A stretch of 6,343 nt of DNA, from positions 1-6,343 of the forward strand of contig JAJRTP010000684.1 in assembly GCA_024278255.1 (NCBI GenBank). The letters run 5' to 3'. The position numbers and the translations under genes were made by a program. The notes below the pieces were generated by a model. That model did no database searches. It had not been told where the DNA came from and saw only the letters and a list, made by a program, of their open reading frames with translations. This document shows, piece by piece, positions 4,755 to 6,343 of this stretch (its first letter is position 1; each line of letters starts with the position of its first letter). This stretch comes from Chloroflexota bacterium (GTDB lineage: Bacteria; Chloroflexota; Anaerolineae; Promineifilales; Promineifilaceae).

Positions 4755-6343
4755 ATGAATTCGGGTGTCCTTGCGCGCTTGCTTCTTGGCTTCATACTCA
4801 TTTTTGCGCTGGGTTGCAGTAGACAAAACAGAGAAGTAGAACGGGACTTATCCACACTGCCCCCTGGGAATACACCTGATGCCCCACCAATAACCAGGGA
4901 GGGAACAGCCGCGCCCACAGAAACAGCCAATCCTATCGGTGCGCCGCCTGTCCTGCCAACCACGGCCGTATCCGGCTGGCGTATTCTGGGCAATGAATCA
5001 ACGGGACTTCAGCTAACCGTCCCGCCTGACTGGGTGAATCTGACAGGGGCGATTGACACGGCCGTAGCCACCAACCAATTGGGTCTCATCGTTTTGCTGA
5101 CGGCCGATTCCGAACAAACCGGCAGCAACCTGCTGGGCGGCAAGCCTCTGGAATCCGGCGCTTACGCCGCCGGCCTCATCAGCCGCCTGGACCTGCCGCC
5201 CAATACGCCCCAAGCTACGTTGGCCCGTTTGGTCACGGAGTTAAACCTGACACCGGCGAATGGCGCTCCCGCGCCTGTAACCATCACCAATGCTGCCGGC
5301 GGCCAGATTCCCGGCGCATACGTTGACCTCATCGGCTCTCCCCTGCCTTTCAGCCAGGACAATGCCCCGGAATTACGCACCCGGCTCTATCTGTTCACCT
5401 CTGCCCTGGGCGGCGCTGTGGGCCAACAAACGCAGGCCATGTTTCTTCTCACCGCGCCCGCCACCTCCTGGGAGCAGTACGCCGCTGAATTTTCCCGGAT
5501 GGCTGACAGCCTCATCATGCACAATATTTACAACAAGTATGTTCTCAGCGACGGGTCGGCCAATGTGGTGGGCAGTCTGGGGGAGCAGGATATGGTCAAC
5601 GGCCGTCTGGAAGCGGGCGTCAAAGATGTTTGGACATTCCGTCTGGAAGAACCGCGCTACGCCACTATCTCCATCACCCCGGAAGACAAAGCGCTGGACT
5701 TCACCTGGACATTGTACAGTCCTACCGGGCAAACCATCGCGGCCATTGATAATGGCTACGCCGGGGATGCCGAGGTAATGACCGATCAACTGCTCACGGA
5801 CACGGGCCTTTACGTCATTGAAATCGGCGAATTTTTTAACGCTCCCGGCGGTTACACGATGAGTCTGACGCTGGCTAAGGAACCGTTGTTTGGCGGCGGC
5901 GGGGAAATACAGATTGGGCAAACGTTGGAAAGTACGCTGGCGCCGAAAGCGGTGCATAACTGGATTTTTACGGGCAGTGCGGGGGAATTGCTTACGGCCG
6001 TACTCACCCCGCAAGATCAGTTTGACGCTATTTTAGAACTGTATGGGCCGGACGGCCGTCAACTCATCAGCCTGGACGAAGGGTACAGCGGTGACGCCGA
6101 ACTGTTCTCCGGTGTGGAGCTGCCCCTGACCGGCCAATACACTCTGGTTGTTTCCAGTTTTGCCGGTAACGGCGGCCGTTACGCCCTCTCCCTGGACGTA
6201 GGCGGCGACAATACCGCCAACTTCTACGACGCCGGCGACCTGGCCTACGGCGAGCGCCAGCAGGAAACCTTCCAACCCTACGAAGCCCACGTCTGGTTCT
6301 TCACGGGACAGGCGGGTGACAATATCGCCGTCCAGGTCACACC
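4755..6343 (+). CDS. Lipoprotein with tandem PPC-like domains, partial (C-terminus beyond right edge)
   Basis: The frame stays open for 529 codons to the window end. A signal peptide with hydrophobic core LLLGFILIFALG ends at Cys21; the lipobox (ALGC) has Ala instead of Leu at -3. A Pro/Thr/Ala-rich linker follows (about 35-72). Residues 74-255 form a globular region opening with GWRILGNESTGLQLTVPPDW, a wording like PsbP/DcrB-type domains, a tentative call. Then come three homologous modules of about 110 residues: 275-374, 383-482 and 494 onward. Aligned landmarks are VWTF/NWIF/VWFF (Trp293, Trp403, Trp514), LYSPTG/LYGPDG, NGYAGDAE/EGYSGDAE and TGLYVIEI/TGQYTLVV. This is the pattern of bacterial pre-peptidase C-terminal (PPC, PF04151) beta-sandwich domains, normally attached to secreted proteases and surface proteins. 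No catalytic domain is visible. It is probably an outward-facing lipoprotein; whether a protease or only more repeats follow is unknown. The gene starts 219 bases after the LCP gene on the same strand. Confidence 0.85.
   Translation, partial: MNSGVLARLLLGFILIFALGCSRQNREVERDLSTLPPGNTPDAPPITREGTAAPTETANPIGAPPVLPTTAVSGWRILGNESTGLQLTVPPDWVNLTGAIDTAVATNQLGLIVLLTADSEQTGSNLLGGKPLESGAYAAGLISRLDLPPNTPQATLARLVTELNLTPANGAPAPVTITNAAGGQIPGAYVDLIGSPLPFSQDNAPELRTRLYLFTSALGGAVGQQTQAMFLLTAPATSWEQYAAEFSRMADSLIMHNIYNKYVLSDGSANVVGSLGEQDMVNGRLEAGVKDVWTFRLEEPRYATISITPEDKALDFTWTLYSPTGQTIAAIDNGYAGDAEVMTDQLLTDTGLYVIEIGEFFNAPGGYTMSLTLAKEPLFGGGGEIQIGQTLESTLAPKAVHNWIFTGSAGELLTAVLTPQDQFDAILELYGPDGRQLISLDEGYSGDAELFSGVELPLTGQYTLVVSSFAGNGGRYALSLDVGGDNTANFYDAGDLAYGERQQETFQPYEAHVWFFTGQAGDNIAVQVT
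5577..6343 (+). repeat. Three PPC-like protein repeats (third cut by the window edge)
   Basis: The modules run at about 5577-5876, 5901-6200 and 6234 to the edge. The key Trp residues are 110 and 111 residues apart. The repeats are clear at protein level but diverged at DNA level, so they are old duplications rather than recent ones. Confidence 0.8.

Larger units (their letters stand above)
264..6059. repeat. Highly iterated palindromic octamer ACGGCCGT (14 copies)
   Basis: The copies start at 264, 1064, 1224, 1784, 2037, 2985, 4080, 4126, 4275, 4962, 5058, 5599, 5994 and 6052. All are inside coding sequences on both strands. Eight are read as ACG GCC GTN (Thr-Ala-Val) and six as NAC GGC CGT (Asn/Asp-Gly-Arg); none uses the third frame. 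About 0.1 copy would be expected by chance in this length. The pattern resembles the HIP1 octamer of cyanobacteria in kind, not in sequence. Confidence 0.9.

Noticed and set aside
5373..6014. Minus-strand open frame opposite the PPC lipoprotein
   Set aside because: The plus-strand frame has a strong Shine-Dalgarno, a signal peptide and internal protein repeats, so the opposite frame is a shadow.
1..6343. Defence system, CRISPR array, insertion sequence or RNA gene
   Set aside because: No direct-repeat/spacer pattern, transposase motifs, terminal inverted repeats, or tRNA or rRNA signatures were seen on either strand.

Overview
The window (6343 bases, moderately GC-rich) looks like a chromosomal segment of an uncultured Chloroflexota bacterium, probably Anaerolineae-like. 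This assignment is an inference. It rests on the style of the encoded proteins: lipoproteins with Pro/Thr linkers, an LCP protein with a C-terminal LytR_C domain, an M28 peptidase with a C-terminal Fn3-like module, and tandem PPC-type domains. No 16S, tRNA or mobile-element marker is present to confirm it.

Layout. Positions 1-304 (minus) hold the N-terminal part of an unrecognised two-helix membrane protein that runs off the left edge. Positions 305-550 are intergenic and carry a near-perfect 29-nt AT-rich palindrome (328-356), a perfect 14-bp-stem hairpin (430-465) and a purine-rich stretch. Positions 551-1435 (minus) encode a MEMO-like / LigB-superfamily protein. Positions 1436-1630 are a divergent promoter region with a 19-bp tandem repeat. 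Then three plus-strand genes for exported or envelope proteins follow: an M28-family lipoprotein (1631-3034), an LCP-family (LytR-CpsA-Psr) protein (3096-4535) preceded by a clear extended -10 promoter, and after a 219-base gap a large lipoprotein (4755-6343, open at the right edge) with at least three PPC-like repeats.

How the genes fit together. The three plus-strand genes all act outside the cytoplasmic membrane: cell-wall glycopolymer attachment by the LCP protein, peptide hydrolysis or binding by the M28 protein, and surface or ligand-binding modules in the PPC lipoprotein. This is a loose envelope neighbourhood rather than a demonstrated operon, because the LCP gene has its own promoter and the last gene sits behind a long gap with its own strong Shine-Dalgarno. 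The minus-strand genes have no evident functional link to them.

The most striking signal is not a gene. The palindromic octamer ACGGCCGT occurs 14 times in 6.3 kb, where about 0.1 is expected by chance. Every copy lies inside a coding sequence and is read only as Thr-Ala-Val or Asn/Asp-Gly-Arg. It behaves like the HIP1-type highly iterated palindromes of cyanobacteria. I found no defence system, CRISPR array, RNA gene or biosynthetic cluster.
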